In this document: one piece after another, positions 63,874 to 64,000 of the stretch
Layout of the letters: each line of letters starts with the position of its first letter
Position numbering within the stretch: the first letter of the stretch is position 1
Assembly: GCA_963855995.1 (NCBI GenBank)
Contig: OY979717.1
Span: forward strand, 37,157,497-37,221,496
DNA from: Muricea muricata
Taxonomy: Eukaryota > Cnidaria > Anthozoa > Malacalcyonacea > Plexauridae
Direction of reading: 5' to 3'
DNA: 64,000 bases
Notes under the pieces: model-generated
What the model was told of the DNA's origin: nothing
Seen by the model: only the letters and a program-made list of their open reading frames with translations
Database searches by the model: none
Translations under genes and position numbers: made by a program

Positions 63874-64000
63874 GTAGGTTATTAACACATTTTTTGATAA
63901 TTTACCATAACAAACAGTATACAAGCTCAGCACTGAGGTGCAACATGATTTTGCACAGAATTTATGACGACGAGTAGTCTTGTAGGCTTGTCGATACCAG

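Noticed and set aside
62284-63311. Open frames of 100-262 codons in several phases on both strands
   Set aside because: They arise from a 5-base repeat lacking stop codons. The peptides are pure repeats such as [10 protein letters not shown] and have no gene context.
1-64000. CRISPR array, operon or other prokaryotic system
   Set aside because: The window is clearly an intron-rich animal gene; no regularly spaced short direct repeats of CRISPR type were seen.

Overview
This is a metazoan nuclear genome window. It is AT-rich, intron-dense and full of transposon relics. Almost all of it is one gene: the 5' two-thirds of a plus-strand MYO10 (unconventional myosin-X). I traced 49 consecutive coding exons from the ATG at 4898 to the last complete exon ending at 63873. 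Each join has AG/GT borders and keeps the reading frame, giving 4473 coding bases (1491 residues). The gene continues past the right edge, where the rest of MyTH4 (if any) and the FERM domain should lie. Myosin-X makes the host an animal or close relative. Several intronic inverted repeats (for example one starting CAGGGGCCGGTTGTTCGA) and the retroelement mix (Penelope-like, BEL/Pao, Ty3, Crypton-type) remind me of anthozoan cnidarians. That is a low-confidence inference.

Layout. 1-4700 is a three-level nested set of inverted-repeat elements ending about 200 bp before the start codon. 4700-8844 holds the presumed promoter and exons 1-3 (N-terminal SH3-like part). Intron 3 (8845-14516) holds short terminal-inverted-repeat elements and decayed minus-strand BEL-like and Ty3/gypsy-like retroelements. 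Exons 4-9 (14517-16864) encode the P-loop and switch I. Intron 9 (16865-22254) carries two tandem TTAA-bounded elements with the same ends but different interiors. Exons 10-22 (22255-32403) complete the motor, and intron 15 holds a non-LTR/BEL chimera. Intron 22 holds a pair of oppositely oriented Penelope-like fragments, a non-LTR fragment and a TTAA-flanked foldback element. Exons 23-25 give three IQ motifs, exons 25-29 a charged single-helix/coiled-coil region, and exon 30 a short acidic linker. Exons 31-41 encode the PH region, including the split PH1 typical of myosin-X, and exons 42-49 encode most of MyTH4. Introns between 50 and 63 kb add a nested foldback, a tRNA-like foldback, a mariner-like long hairpin, an antisense Crypton-type tyrosine-recombinase relic and two pentanucleotide satellites.

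There is no sign of a second intact host gene, a CRISPR array, an operon or a functional RNA gene. Most other open frames are shadows or repeat artefacts. The least ordinary structures are the paired TTAA elements (16920-20714), the nested insertion directly upstream of MYO10, and the tRNA-like sequence inside a foldback (54031-54408).
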